DNA of 64,000 nt from an uncultured Prevotella sp. (GTDB taxonomy: Bacteria; Bacteroidota; Bacteroidia; Bacteroidales; Bacteroidaceae): contig URQS01000007.1 of assembly GCA_900550035.1 (NCBI GenBank), positions 1 to 64,000 of the forward strand. Direction: 5' to 3'. The notes below the pieces were generated by a model that saw only the letters and a program-made list of their open reading frames with translations, searched no databases and was not told the DNA's origin. The translations under genes were made by a program, and so were the position numbers. Below are positions 41,501-48,829 of the stretch, piece by piece. Numbering within the stretch: the first letter of the stretch is position 1; each line of letters opens with the position of its first letter.

Positions 41501-41622
41501 ATTTTGCTGGTTTGCTGCTCAATGCGCAAACTTTCCTGTGTAGCAGAATTGTCAGCATATGCTGCATTTGCCGCCAACAGTGAGGCGCAAACAAGCATAC
41601 CTACTTTTAGATTCTTTGCCAT
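38578..41622 (-). CDS. SusC/RagA TonB-linked outer membrane transporter
   Basis: This beta-barrel transporter works with the SusD-like lipoprotein to import large nutrients using TonB. A signal peptide (1-23) is followed by a carboxypeptidase-D-like domain (about 40-115, KGTIVDSKTGEPIIGASVKV). Next come the TonB box region (EEIVVVGYGTQKKESLTGAM), the plug (about 125-250) and the barrel to the end, finishing FMFGVNLTF. The 1014-residue length is typical. A -7 box TATTTTTG lies at 41707-41714 on the minus strand. Confidence 0.94.
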   Translation of the reverse strand: MAKNLKVGMLVCASLLAANAAYADNSATQESLRIEQQTSKIKGTIVDSKTGEPIIGASVKVKGTKLATITDIDGNFELNAPEGAQLQVSYVGYKNEEFEARNGMKIEIHEDSESLEEIVVVGYGTQKKESLTGAMANIKADKLKDVTSATVENMLNGKVSGVYVAPGSGRPGSTGAIVIRGQTSINGATAPLWVVDGVIVGNSAGDLNPDDIESMTVLKDAASTAIYGSEGANGVVVVTTKQARHEKMTITLSAKAGASTLSRGNMEMMDGAEFYDYYKSFQNVEAVNFPRWNEDLRNSNFDWFKLAKKTGSTQDYNVTLNGGNEKMQSMFTMGYFKEEGAVKGYDLSRYSTRIKVVYKPYEWLTIKPNLSGSRTTDTDRQYSVGAMYSMLPWDNPFDKDGNPVPNQYEGWVNSKGSNYLYDLSKGNYGSSCSYDLAGGFDFDIKIMPWLTFSSVNNYSYYNSQSHGYTDPKSVGGEGVDGRITEYNYNTTRRYTNQLLRFQKSWGKHNVNGLLAYEFNDWEMKFTDVYATGFLSGFEDFTTTSKPEKANGYRQAWAKQSYFTQWRYNYDNRYFGEVSLRRDGRSNFGSNNRYGNFFSFSGAWNINNESWFKAQWVDMLKLRASFGSVGNVPTSLYPSYSLYSVGASYNEMSGALISQIGNKDLTWEKTFTTGVGVDAAFFQNRLTATLDFYVKNTSNILYQVPVTGLVGVTSIWKNIGKMRNTGVELTIGGDIIRTKDLTWNVTANISHNSNELRDLYKQRDANGNYVVKPVIVSDGTSIAGTAQRILEIGEPVDTYYMKEWAGVNPENGKPQWYTNDANGNKVVTDNYSKASYYKCGKSSPDVYGSFSTSLFYKNFDLQANFGYSLGGQIYSYFRQEYDSDGAYAGDRNQMKLQKGWSRWQKPGDNATHPRAMYNNQDKGNLASSRYLESSDYLKLRSLTLGYNFDLKKYGIQTLRLSVSGENLFCITDYSGVDPELPAGNNDKGVLSVTSTGGVSVYPAVRKFMFGVNLTF

Positions 41623-41706
41623 ACTTTGATTGTTTTGATTAGTATTATAATAGTTAGTATTGTCTATATGGTTGCACTAAGAACATTAATCGTAAATATT
41701 CATTTG

Positions 41707-41714
41707 CAAAAATA
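41707..41714 (-). promoter_or_regulatory. -7 element of susC
   Basis: TATTTTTG on the minus strand lies about 85 bases before the susC start. No standard -33 box is seen, which may indicate activator dependence. Confidence 0.45.
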
Positions 41715-41767
41715 TACATTAATTTCTATTAATCACCCACATTAGCGTTATTTAACACGAAAGACAT

Positions 41768-41846
41768 AAAAAGGTTCATCTGACATTTTGAGTGAATAAA
41801 TATCCAAATAATAGTTCGGAATGCTCAAAATGTCGGATGAACCTTG
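41768..41846 (-). terminator. Terminator of the queuosine-precursor transporter gene
   Basis: AAGGTTCATC and GACATTTTGAG pair with the complementary right arm (one mismatch) to give a stem of about 22 bp. A T run follows on the minus strand. Confidence 0.8.
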
Positions 41847-41874
41847 TATATAACAATAAATAATAATCAAATTG

Positions 41875-42564
41875 TTACAGGCTGAATACTTTCCAGATGC
41901 TGTAGTTGATGCCGTTGTCGTATGCATCTTCGCCCTCATGACGCTTAGCAGCCTTTACTACACGAATGGTTACGGGCAATACCAGTATCTCGTAGAGTGT
42001 CTTTAGTATCACTTGCGAGATGATGAGTACGGGCAGTTCTTTCAATGGCACCACGCCACCAAGTGCCAATGGGAAAAAGATGATGGAGTCGGCTGCCTCG
42101 CCGTAGACCGTACTCATGATGGCACGTGCGGAGAAGTTGCGTCCGCCCGACTGTATCTTCATGCGGCTCATGACGTATGCGTTGACGAACGAGCCTACGA
42201 GGAAAGCCAGGAAAGATGCCATGGCTATGCGTGGAGCCAGACCGAAGATGGCATGAAAACCCTCGTCGTTGTGCCAGTATGGGGCTGCGGGCAGAGCGTC
42301 GCACAGCGCACCGAATGCCACAAAGATGAAGTTCATGGCGAAGCCGAGCCATATAAGCAGGCGTGCCTTGCCGTATCCCCACACTTCGCATACGCAGTCG
42401 TTGATGATGTAAGAGATTGGGAACACTATCAGTCCGCCGGTTATGCTGAACAGTCCCATTGAAAGTTGCTTTGTCTCGAGCACGTTTGCCGTAATCAGAC
42501 AAACGCAAAAGAGCACGCTGAAAAGCATAAACAGCACGCTCACCTGTTTCTTGTTTGTTTGCAT
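41875..42564 (-). CDS. yhhQ: Queuosine precursor transporter (YhhQ/VUT family)
   Basis: This inner-membrane protein of about six helices imports queuosine precursors (preQ0/preQ1 or queuine). Family marks are VSVLFMLFSVLFCVCLITAN, VFPISYIINDCVCEVWGYG, and a late STVYGEAADSIIFFPLAL. The frame is open to an ATG at 42615. The ATG at 42564 (MQTNKKQVSV) matches the usual family start and leaves a leader that can fold as a preQ1-I-like pseudoknot. It has its own -7 box and terminator. It agrees with the presence of queF and gluQ in the window. Confidence 0.9.
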   Translation of the reverse strand: MQTNKKQVSVLFMLFSVLFCVCLITANVLETKQLSMGLFSITGGLIVFPISYIINDCVCEVWGYGKARLLIWLGFAMNFIFVAFGALCDALPAAPYWHNDEGFHAIFGLAPRIAMASFLAFLVGSFVNAYVMSRMKIQSGGRNFSARAIMSTVYGEAADSIIFFPLALGGVVPLKELPVLIISQVILKTLYEILVLPVTIRVVKAAKRHEGEDAYDNGINYSIWKVFSL

Positions 42565-42600
42565 TTCTTGTTTTTTAAGAGGTTTGACAAGCACTCTATA
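42565..42600 (-). promoter_or_regulatory. Candidate preQ1-I-like riboswitch
   Basis: Reading the minus strand, AGAG (42594-42597) pairs with CTCT (42578-42581). A 12-base loop contains CTTG (42588-42591). Six A follow the stem (42571-42576), then CAAG (42567-42570), which can pair with the loop CTTG as an H-type pseudoknot. This is the layout of preQ1-I aptamers, and the start codon of a queuosine-precursor transporter follows at once. The P1 stem is short (4 bp) and not every consensus base is present. Confidence 0.5.
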
Positions 42601-42649
42601 CAGTGGTCGTGCCATATTTAATAGGTACGACCTTAGAAGTTTCGGGGTG

Positions 42650-42657
42650 CAAAGTTA
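42650..42657 (-). promoter_or_regulatory. -7 element of the transporter gene
   Basis: TAACTTTG on the minus strand. The transcript would start near 42644, giving a leader of about 80 bases before the start codon at 42564. Confidence 0.6.
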
Positions 42658-42761
42658 CTAAAAATATCGTATATCATCCTTGTTGTATGGATAAAAAAAT
42701 AACATTTTGCACTCGCAAAATGTTAATTTAGAGGGTGTTATTAGTAAAATGGTGTTGTGTA

Positions 42762-43493
42762 TCAGTCGATGTTTTGCAATAGTTCGTCCCATATGCTGCA
42801 CAGTTCTGTCATCTGTTGCAACACTATGTTGGCACCATTGTCTGCGAGGGCAGAGTCGGGTAGGGGTCCGCTATTGATGCCTATGGTGAAGCAGTTGGCT
42901 GCCGAACCGGCACGTACGCCCAATGGCGCATTCTCAACGACGATGCCTTGCCACGGATTGTTGTTGCCCGTCTTGCGCAGTCCCATCAGGTAAGGGTCGG
43001 GGTTTGGTTTGCCTCGCTCTACGTCGTATGCTGTTACGATATGGTCTTCGGTGAGAAATCCCTCGAAGTCGTTGAGCAGACGCTTGATGAGCGGACGCTG
43101 ACCGCTACCCGTCACTACACCAATAGTCATACCTGCCGACTTAATCTTCTGCATGATGTCGATAACTCCGGGGAATATTTCGGCTATCGGCATATGATGG
43201 AATATCTCTGTCTTCACGTCGTACATGCGCTGGGCTTCTTCGCTCGAAATCTCTTTGCCTTGCTGTTCGAGCACATATTTGCGAATGGTGTCAACGCCAC
43301 GCGCTCCCTCTGTAGCATACGAGTCGTCGGCAGTGAAGTGGATGTCAAACTGCTTCATTGCTTCGTGCCATGCCACAGCGTGGTTGGGCATAGAGTTGTA
43401 GAGCACGCCGTCCATGTCGAACAGCACGCAGCGGGGCGAGAAATGGCTGTATCCGTGCGACTGTTTGTAGTGTTGGATTGCTTCTTTAATCAT
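42762..43493 (-). CDS. HAD family hydrolase, phosphoglucomutase-like
   Basis: This is a haloacid dehalogenase-fold phosphatase or phosphomutase. Motif I is FDMDGVLYNS with nucleophile Asp26 and acid/base Asp28. A helical cap follows. Motif II is GVVTGSGQ, motif III is ERGKPNPDPYLMG with the Lys, and motif IV is the VVENAPLGVRAG segment. The pattern GKPNPDPYL is common to beta-phosphoglucomutase-like enzymes acting on sugar phosphates. Substrate is not determined. Length 243 residues. It appears to be a single-gene unit. Confidence 0.88.
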   Translation of the reverse strand: MIKEAIQHYKQSHGYSHFSPRCVLFDMDGVLYNSMPNHAVAWHEAMKQFDIHFTADDSYATEGARGVDTIRKYVLEQQGKEISSEEAQRMYDVKTEIFHHMPIAEIFPGVIDIMQKIKSAGMTIGVVTGSGQRPLIKRLLNDFEGFLTEDHIVTAYDVERGKPNPDPYLMGLRKTGNNNPWQGIVVENAPLGVRAGSAANCFTIGINSGPLPDSALADNGANIVLQQMTELCSIWDELLQNID

Positions 43494-43610
43494 ATATTAA
43501 ATGGTTCTATTCTTTTGTTTTTGCCTTATTTCTTATGCGGAATAAGGGCAGGGTAGGGATTTTTACCTAAAAGCTATCGGATTTTTACCTTTTCACTTTT
43601 CCCTTTTCAC

Positions 43611-43650
43611 TAAAAAAACGGACTGCTACATTCTTCACAGTCCGTTTTTC
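43611..43650. terminator. Terminator after pgi
   Basis: AAAAACGGACTG pairs with CAGTCCGTTTTT. A T run follows on the minus strand. Confidence 0.85.
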
Positions 43651-43667
43651 ATTATAGATTATAGTGC

Positions 43668-45026
43668 TTATTTCTCGTCAGCAAGACGCTCCTGGATAGC
43701 CTTGCTTTCTGCCTCATAGCCAGGCTTGTTGAGCAGAGCGAACATGTTCTTCTTGTATGCCTCAACACCAGGCTGGTTGAACGGGTTAACGCTGAGGATA
43801 TTGCCGCTGATGCCGCAAGCAATCTCAAAGAAGTAGATGATCTGTCCGAGGTAGTACTCGTTGAGCTGCGGTACAGAGAGGCGGATGTTAGGTACGCCGC
43901 CATCTACGTGAGCCAGACGTGTGCCAAGCTCTGCCATCTTGTTAACCTCGTCTACACGCTTGCCCTCAAGGAAGTTGAGTCCGTCGAGGTTCTCTTCGTC
44001 GTGCGGGAAGAATAAGGTGTGCTCAGGAGTCTCGATGCTGATTACTGTCTCGAAGATAGTGCGCTCGCCTTCCTGAATCCACTGACCCATAGAGTGGAGG
44101 TCGGTAGTGAAGTCGCATGATGCAGGGAAGATACCCTTGCCGTCCTTACCCTCCGACTCGCCGTAGAGCTGCTTCCACCACTCGCTCATGTAGTGGAGCT
44201 TGGGCTGATAGTTAACAAGAATCTCAATCTTCTTGCCTGATTCTGCATAGAGAGCGTTGCGTACAGCGGCGTAGATAGCAGCTGGGTTCTGGTCGAACGG
44301 AACGTCCTTGCCAGTAGCCTTCTCCATATCGGCAGCACCACCAACGAGTGCCTTGATGTCGAATCCGGCAACAGCGATAGGCAGCAAGCCAACCGGTGTG
44401 AGTACAGAGAAGCGACCGCCTACGTTGTCAGGAATAACGAATGTCTTGTAGCCTTCCTTTGTAGCGGCTGCACGGGCAGCACCCTTATGAGCGTCGGTGA
44501 TGGCAACGATAACGTCCTTAGCCTCTTCCTTGCCGCGCTGGTCTTCGCATTGCTTCTTGAGAAGACGGAAAGCGAGAGCAGTCTCAGTAGTTGTACCTGA
44601 CTTAGAGATGTTGATGACACCGAACTTCTTGTCCTTAAGATATGAAGTGAGCTCAGCGAGATAATCCTCGCCGATGTTGTTACCAGCGAAAACGACTGTA
44701 GGATTCTTCTTGTCGCCTACGAGCCAAGCGAATGAGTTGCTCAATGCCTCGATAACGGCACGAGCACCAAGGTAGCTACCGCCAATGCCTGCTACAACAA
44801 CAACCTCGCACTTCTCGCGAAGAGTGTTGGCAACGCTCTGGAGTTCGGCAATGAATTCAGGTGTGATTGACGACGGAAGGTGGAGCCATCCGAGGAAGTC
44901 GTTGCCAGGGCAAGTGCCGTTTTCCAAAGCCTGCTGGGCGGCTATAACTTGGGGTTCATAAGCTTTGACTGCGCCCTCAGAGAGGAATTGGGCAGCCTTT
45001 GTAATGTCTAAGCTGATACTTTTCAT
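43668..45026 (-). CDS. pgi: Glucose-6-phosphate isomerase
   Basis: Pgi interconverts glucose 6-phosphate and fructose 6-phosphate. The sequence shows VVVAGIGGSYLGARAVIEAL, the sugar-phosphate-binding VINISKSGTTTETALAFRLL, PDNVGGRFSVLTPVGLLPIA, and a late NPFNQPGVEAYKKNMFALL with the catalytic Lys. The 452-residue length is that of the short, Bacillus-type enzyme. It is the last gene of a minus-strand run starting at lysS, with no separate promoter visible. Confidence 0.96.
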   Translation of the reverse strand: MKSISLDITKAAQFLSEGAVKAYEPQVIAAQQALENGTCPGNDFLGWLHLPSSITPEFIAELQSVANTLREKCEVVVVAGIGGSYLGARAVIEALSNSFAWLVGDKKNPTVVFAGNNIGEDYLAELTSYLKDKKFGVINISKSGTTTETALAFRLLKKQCEDQRGKEEAKDVIVAITDAHKGAARAAATKEGYKTFVIPDNVGGRFSVLTPVGLLPIAVAGFDIKALVGGAADMEKATGKDVPFDQNPAAIYAAVRNALYAESGKKIEILVNYQPKLHYMSEWWKQLYGESEGKDGKGIFPASCDFTTDLHSMGQWIQEGERTIFETVISIETPEHTLFFPHDEENLDGLNFLEGKRVDEVNKMAELGTRLAHVDGGVPNIRLSVPQLNEYYLGQIIYFFEIACGISGNILSVNPFNQPGVEAYKKNMFALLNKPGYEAESKAIQERLADEK

Positions 45027-45067
45027 TTTGTTGTATATTTATGATTATAATTTGAGTTTTCTGTATA

Positions 45068-45172
45068 TTAGAGGTTTTTCAGCCATTCCTCACCTTTCTT
45101 GGTGTAGGTCCAAGCCAAGATGCTACCAACAATAAAAATAACTAACGTGAATATTATTATTAATCCTTCCAT
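45068..45172 (-). CDS. Small single-helix membrane protein (34 aa)
   Basis: A 34-codon frame starts MEGLIIIFTLVIFIVGSILA and ends with the amphipathic tail KKGEEWLKNL. It has one transmembrane helix. It lies 4 bases after a DUF6722-like gene and 41 bases before pgi, on the same strand, so it is probably translated as part of that operon. Function is unknown. The tail resembles small membrane proteins found beside DUF6722 genes in Bacteroidota, to my memory. Confidence 0.6.
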   Translation of the reverse strand: MEGLIIIFTLVIFIVGSILAWTYTKKGEEWLKNL

Positions 45173-45176
45173 ATTA

Positions 45177-45401
45177 TTAATATTTTAATATCCTATTTGC
45201 TAAATAGGCGGTTAGATATGTTGAAATCAATCCAACAATAATCATACAACTATTGTATATAGGATTAAAGTCTCCTGTTATTAAAGGTGACATTCCTCCA
45301 AGTACCATAGCTGTAAATATTAGTTTAGACAAATCATAGAAATAGCCCGCAAGTTTTTCCTTGCGTGTTTTCATTTTGTCTTTTTCGGCTCTCTGTCCCA
45401 T
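45177..45401 (-). CDS. DUF6722 family membrane protein
   Basis: This is a 74-residue (or 65 if the ATG at 45374 is used) two-helix membrane protein. The pattern KEKLAGYFYDLSKLIFTAMV followed by GGMSPL and a second hydrophobic helix matches DUF6722. The family has no assigned function. It sits between gpsA and a 34-residue membrane protein gene, and the two small proteins may act together. Confidence 0.75.
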   Translation of the reverse strand: MGQRAEKDKMKTRKEKLAGYFYDLSKLIFTAMVLGGMSPLITGDFNPIYNSCMIIVGLISTYLTAYLANRILKY

Positions 45402-45423
45402 AGATTCAAATTGTTACTATTCG

Positions 45424-46419
45424 TTATCTGAATGAGTCGGTGAGCAATTTTATTTCTATCTGTGGGCTGATGCGCTCGTACAATATATTATATACGGCAT
45501 CGAGGATTGGCATATTCACATGGTAGTGGCGGTTTTTCTCCTTCATACACTTGGTTCCGAAGAATCCCTCGGCTATCATTTCCATTTCTATCTGTGCGCT
45601 CTTCACGCTGTAGCCTTTGCCTATCATTGTTCCGAAGGTGCGGTTGCGCGAGAACTTTGAGTATCCGGTCACGAGCAAGTCGCCCAGATAAACCGAGTCA
45701 TATACGCTGCGTTCAATTGGATTTATGGCTGTAAGGAATCGCGACATTTCCTGAACGGCGTTCGATATGAGCACCGCCTGGAAGTTGTCACCATATTTCA
45801 GTCCGCTGCAAATGCCTGATGCGATGGCATATACGTTTTTGAGCACCGATGAGTATTCGATGCCGATAACGTCGGACGAGGTCTTTGTCTTGATAAACTC
45901 AGAATCGAGCACTTCGCAGAAGGCCTGCGCCTTCTCCTGGTCGGCGCATCCCACGGTGAGGTACGACAGTCGTTCGAGTGCCACCTCCTCTGCATGCGAC
46001 GGTCCGCCGATGCAAGCGAGATTCTCGTCGGGCACATCGTACACTTCGTGGAAGAATTCGGAGCATGCAATGTTGTCGTCGGGCACGAGTCCCTTGATGG
46101 CTGTGACGATGAATTTGTCTCGCAGTCGGGTCTTGAGTTTCTTGAGATGGTTCTTCAGATATGGCGACGGCACCACGAATACAAGCGTGTCGTAAGCCTC
46201 AACGATGCGGTTTATGTCGCTCGAGAAGAATATCTCGTCGGTGTTGAAGTGTACACTCGTGAGATAATTCGGGTTGTGGCTGATGCGCTTGAACTCCTCT
46301 ATGCTGTCGTCACGGCGTATATACCAACCTATGTGATGGGTATGACCTATCACAATCTTGGCTATTGCAGTAGCCCAGCTACCGCCGCCAATAATAGCTA
46401 TTTTTCCACAATTGTACAA
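45424..46419 (-). CDS. gpsA: NAD(P)-dependent glycerol-3-phosphate dehydrogenase
   Basis: GpsA makes sn-glycerol 3-phosphate from dihydroxyacetone phosphate for phospholipid synthesis. The Rossmann motif is IAIIGGGSWATAIAKI (8-23). Also seen are the substrate-site segments IKGLVPDDN and IGGPSHAEEV, the catalytic Lys in SSVLKNVYAIASGIC, and the GDLLVTGYSKFSRNRTFG stretch. Length 331 residues. An array of AAATGTTA repeats lies just upstream and separates it from the four-helix bundle gene. Confidence 0.94.
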   Translation of the reverse strand: MYNCGKIAIIGGGSWATAIAKIVIGHTHHIGWYIRRDDSIEEFKRISHNPNYLTSVHFNTDEIFFSSDINRIVEAYDTLVFVVPSPYLKNHLKKLKTRLRDKFIVTAIKGLVPDDNIACSEFFHEVYDVPDENLACIGGPSHAEEVALERLSYLTVGCADQEKAQAFCEVLDSEFIKTKTSSDVIGIEYSSVLKNVYAIASGICSGLKYGDNFQAVLISNAVQEMSRFLTAINPIERSVYDSVYLGDLLVTGYSKFSRNRTFGTMIGKGYSVKSAQIEMEMIAEGFFGTKCMKEKNRHYHVNMPILDAVYNILYERISPQIEIKLLTDSFR

Positions 46420-46426
46420 CTTCGTT

Positions 46427-46492
46427 GAAATGTTAAGTTTTAAATGTTAAATGTTAAATGCTATGTGTTAAATGTTAAGTTTTAAATGTTAC
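46427..46492. repeat. AAATGTTA repeat array, left of the four-helix bundle gene
   Basis: There are several copies of TTAAATGTTAAATGTTAA-type words. The complementary words (AACATTTAACACTTAACATT) lie on the other side of the gene at 46879-46911, so the gene is framed by inverted repeats. Confidence 0.7.
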
Positions 46493-46515
46493 CTTGGTAA
46501 TGTTATATTGTTGTT

Positions 46516-46878
46516 CTAATGGCTTTCTGGTTGTAATTTCTTCGTAATAGAGGTAAGAAGACCTGCCAACTCTTTAGAGTCATTATATATAGATATATAC
46601 AACTTCTCGTCCAAGTAATCAGTGCGATGAAGTAGTCTTATCCAATATTGCGTTTCTTTACACTCTTTCAATGAAATGTAAACTTTTGAAGCAAAATCAG
46701 CCCTGCTTATTGCTGATTGTGCCTCTGAAATATTAGCTCCAATGCTTGTCCCAGAGCGAAGCAGTTGTTTACTTAACACAAATTCCTTCTTTTCTGTGCA
46801 TAACCATTTATATAGATTTACAATTCGTACTGCAAAATCCATACTCTTGTTTAACAGTAAATCACCTGCCTCGCTCAT
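46516..46878 (-). CDS. Four-helix bundle protein (23S intervening-sequence type)
   Basis: This 120-residue protein is a four-helix bundle of the 23S rRNA intervening-sequence (S23) family. The hallmark is LSKQLLRSGTSIGANISEAQ followed by KVYISLKECKETQYWIRLLH. Family members occur scattered in bacterial genomes and are related to the Avd accessory proteins of diversity-generating retroelements. No reverse transcriptase is in this window. It is inserted between lysS and gpsA and bracketed by inverted repeat words, which suggests it arrived as a small mobile cassette. Function is unknown. Confidence 0.85.
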   Translation of the reverse strand: MSEAGDLLLNKSMDFAVRIVNLYKWLCTEKKEFVLSKQLLRSGTSIGANISEAQSAISRADFASKVYISLKECKETQYWIRLLHRTDYLDEKLYISIYNDSKELAGLLTSITKKLQPESH

Positions 46879-46911
46879 GGTTTAACATTTAACACTTAAC
46901 ATTTAACATTG
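46879..46911. repeat. AACATTTAAC repeat words, right of the four-helix bundle gene
   Basis: These are the inverted partner of the array at 46427-46492. They lie 6 bases from the end of lysS. Confidence 0.7.
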
Positions 46912-46917
46912 AGAAGT

Positions 46918-48648
46918 TCAAGCTTGGCTACGATCAATCCAAGCTTGGATATCGTCCAAGCTTGGGCGTTCGTAGCCGAGCTTGTACTTCTTATTGATTT
47001 CTCCAATCTTCTGCTGCAAGCCCTGTGCCTTCTGTTCGCGGATGTCTGAGATGAGGTTGAAGCCTGCTTTGCGCAGAACGTATGCCCAGTCTTCTGGAAC
47101 GCCAATCTCTGCCCACTCCTTGATAGTGCTCTGTGGCATCTTCTTTTCGGGCTTCATCTGTGGGAAGAAGAGTACTTCCTGGATGAAGGTCTTGCCGGTC
47201 ATGAGCATCACGAGGCGGTCGATACCGATGCCGATGCCTGATGTAGGAGGCATACCATACTGAAGAGCGCGCAGGAAGTCCTGGTCGATGATCATAGCCT
47301 CATCGTCGCCCTTGTCGGCGAGCTTCATCTGGTCGATGAAGCGCTCCTCCTGGTCGATCGGGTCGTTAAGCTCCGAGTAGGCGTTGGCAAGCTCCTTGCC
47401 GTTCACCATAAGCTCGAAACGCTCTGTCAAGCCCGGCTTTGAGCGGTGCATCTTTGTCAGAGGCGACATCTCAACGGGGTAGTCGGTGATGAAAGTAGGC
47501 TGTATGAAGGTGCCCTCGCAGAACTCGCCGAAGAGTTCGTCGATGAGTTTGCCCTTGCCCATGGTCTCGTCTACGTCCATGCCCTTCTCCAGACAGAATG
47601 CGCGGATTTCCTCCTCGGTCTTGCCGTTGCAGTCGAATCCGGTCTTCTCCTTGATAGCGTCGAGGATAGGCAGACGACGATAAGGTGCCTTGAATGATAT
47701 GATGTTGCCGTCAATTTCGCGCTCAGGCTTGCCGTTTACGGCGATACAGATGGTCTCAAGAAGCTTCTCTGTGAACGACATCATCCAGTTGTAGTCCTTG
47801 TACTGTACGTACAGCTCCATACAGGTGAACTCCGGGTTGTGGTTGCGGTCCATACCCTCGTTGCGGAAGTTCTTGCCGATTTCGTACACACCCTCAAAAC
47901 CGCCTACGATCAGTCGCTTCAGATAAAGCTCGGTAGCGATACGCATGTACATATCCTGGTCGAGAGCGTTGAAGTGGGTGATGAACGGGCGTGCCGAAGC
48001 GCCGCCTGCGATTGATTGCAGTGTCGGAGTCTCAACCTCGGTGTATCCAGCCTCGTCGAGCACCTTGCGCAGTGTGCGCACTACGGTGGCACGCTGGAGG
48101 AAGGTGTCCTTAACGCCGTCGTTGACGATGAGGTCAACGTAGCGCTGACGGAAACGCAGCTCGGGGTCGTCGAACTTGTCGTAAGCCACACCGTCCTTAT
48201 ACTTTACGATAGGCAGCGGCTTCAAGCTCTTCGAGAGCAGGGTGAGCGACTGTGCGTGTACTGATATTTCGCCGGTCTGTGTACGGAACACATAGCCCTT
48301 GATACCGATGAAGTCGCCTATGTCCATCAAACGCTTGAACACAGTAGTGTAAAGAGTCTTGTCCTCCTCAGGGCAGATGTCGTCGCGTGTGATGTACACC
48401 TGAATGCGGCCCTTTGAGTCCTGAAGCTCCACGAAGCTTGCCTTACCCATCACACGACGACCCATCATACGTCCGGCAATGACTACCTCGCGCTTTTCGT
48501 CCTCGTCCTTGAAGTCGTTCTTGATATCCTCTGAGTAGGCGTTGGTTGGGAACTCGGCTGCTGGATATGGGTCGATGCCCAAGTTGCGCAGTTCCTGCAG
48601 GCTCTGTCTTCTTACAATCTCTTGTTCACTAAGTTCTAAAACGTTCAT
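46918..48648 (-). CDS. lysS: Lysyl-tRNA synthetase, class II
   Basis: LysS charges tRNA-Lys. The N-terminal anticodon-binding OB fold spans about 50-150. The class II core shows motif 2 (NEGMDRNHNPEFTCMELY) and motif 3 (GIGIGIDRLVMLMTG). The 576-residue length includes a C-terminal extension of about 70 residues after the catalytic core, which is usual in Bacteroidota. It is the first gene of the run lysS, four-helix bundle, gpsA, DUF6722, small protein, pgi. A -7 box (TAATTTTG, 48772-48779) lies upstream. Confidence 0.97.
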   Translation of the reverse strand: MNVLELSEQEIVRRQSLQELRNLGIDPYPAAEFPTNAYSEDIKNDFKDEDEKREVVIAGRMMGRRVMGKASFVELQDSKGRIQVYITRDDICPEEDKTLYTTVFKRLMDIGDFIGIKGYVFRTQTGEISVHAQSLTLLSKSLKPLPIVKYKDGVAYDKFDDPELRFRQRYVDLIVNDGVKDTFLQRATVVRTLRKVLDEAGYTEVETPTLQSIAGGASARPFITHFNALDQDMYMRIATELYLKRLIVGGFEGVYEIGKNFRNEGMDRNHNPEFTCMELYVQYKDYNWMMSFTEKLLETICIAVNGKPEREIDGNIISFKAPYRRLPILDAIKEKTGFDCNGKTEEEIRAFCLEKGMDVDETMGKGKLIDELFGEFCEGTFIQPTFITDYPVEMSPLTKMHRSKPGLTERFELMVNGKELANAYSELNDPIDQEERFIDQMKLADKGDDEAMIIDQDFLRALQYGMPPTSGIGIGIDRLVMLMTGKTFIQEVLFFPQMKPEKKMPQSTIKEWAEIGVPEDWAYVLRKAGFNLISDIREQKAQGLQQKIGEINKKYKLGYERPSLDDIQAWIDRSQA

Positions 48649-48771
48649 ATTCGTATTATATCTATTTTTTTTGTTTTATCTTTTGATTGGTCAGCCAAAC
48701 ACACGCTCCCGTCACATCCTTATATATAATAAGGTGTAATGTCGGGCATGTATTGTGGCACAATACACGTG

Positions 48772-48779
48772 CAAAATTA
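48772..48779 (-). promoter_or_regulatory. -7 element of lysS
   Basis: TAATTTTG on the minus strand lies about 125 bases before the lysS start. No clear -33 box is seen. Confidence 0.5.
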
Positions 48780-48829
48780 CTAAATAATTCTGAAAGGGTG
48801 CTCGTTTTTTACATTTTATAATAGGATAA

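Noticed and set aside
36831..41622. Full polysaccharide utilisation locus
   Set aside because: Only the SusC/SusD pair is present; no glycosidase, sigma/anti-sigma or hybrid two-component gene adjoins it.
46516..46878. Avd gene of a diversity-generating retroelement
   Set aside because: No reverse transcriptase, template repeat or variable repeat is seen nearby.
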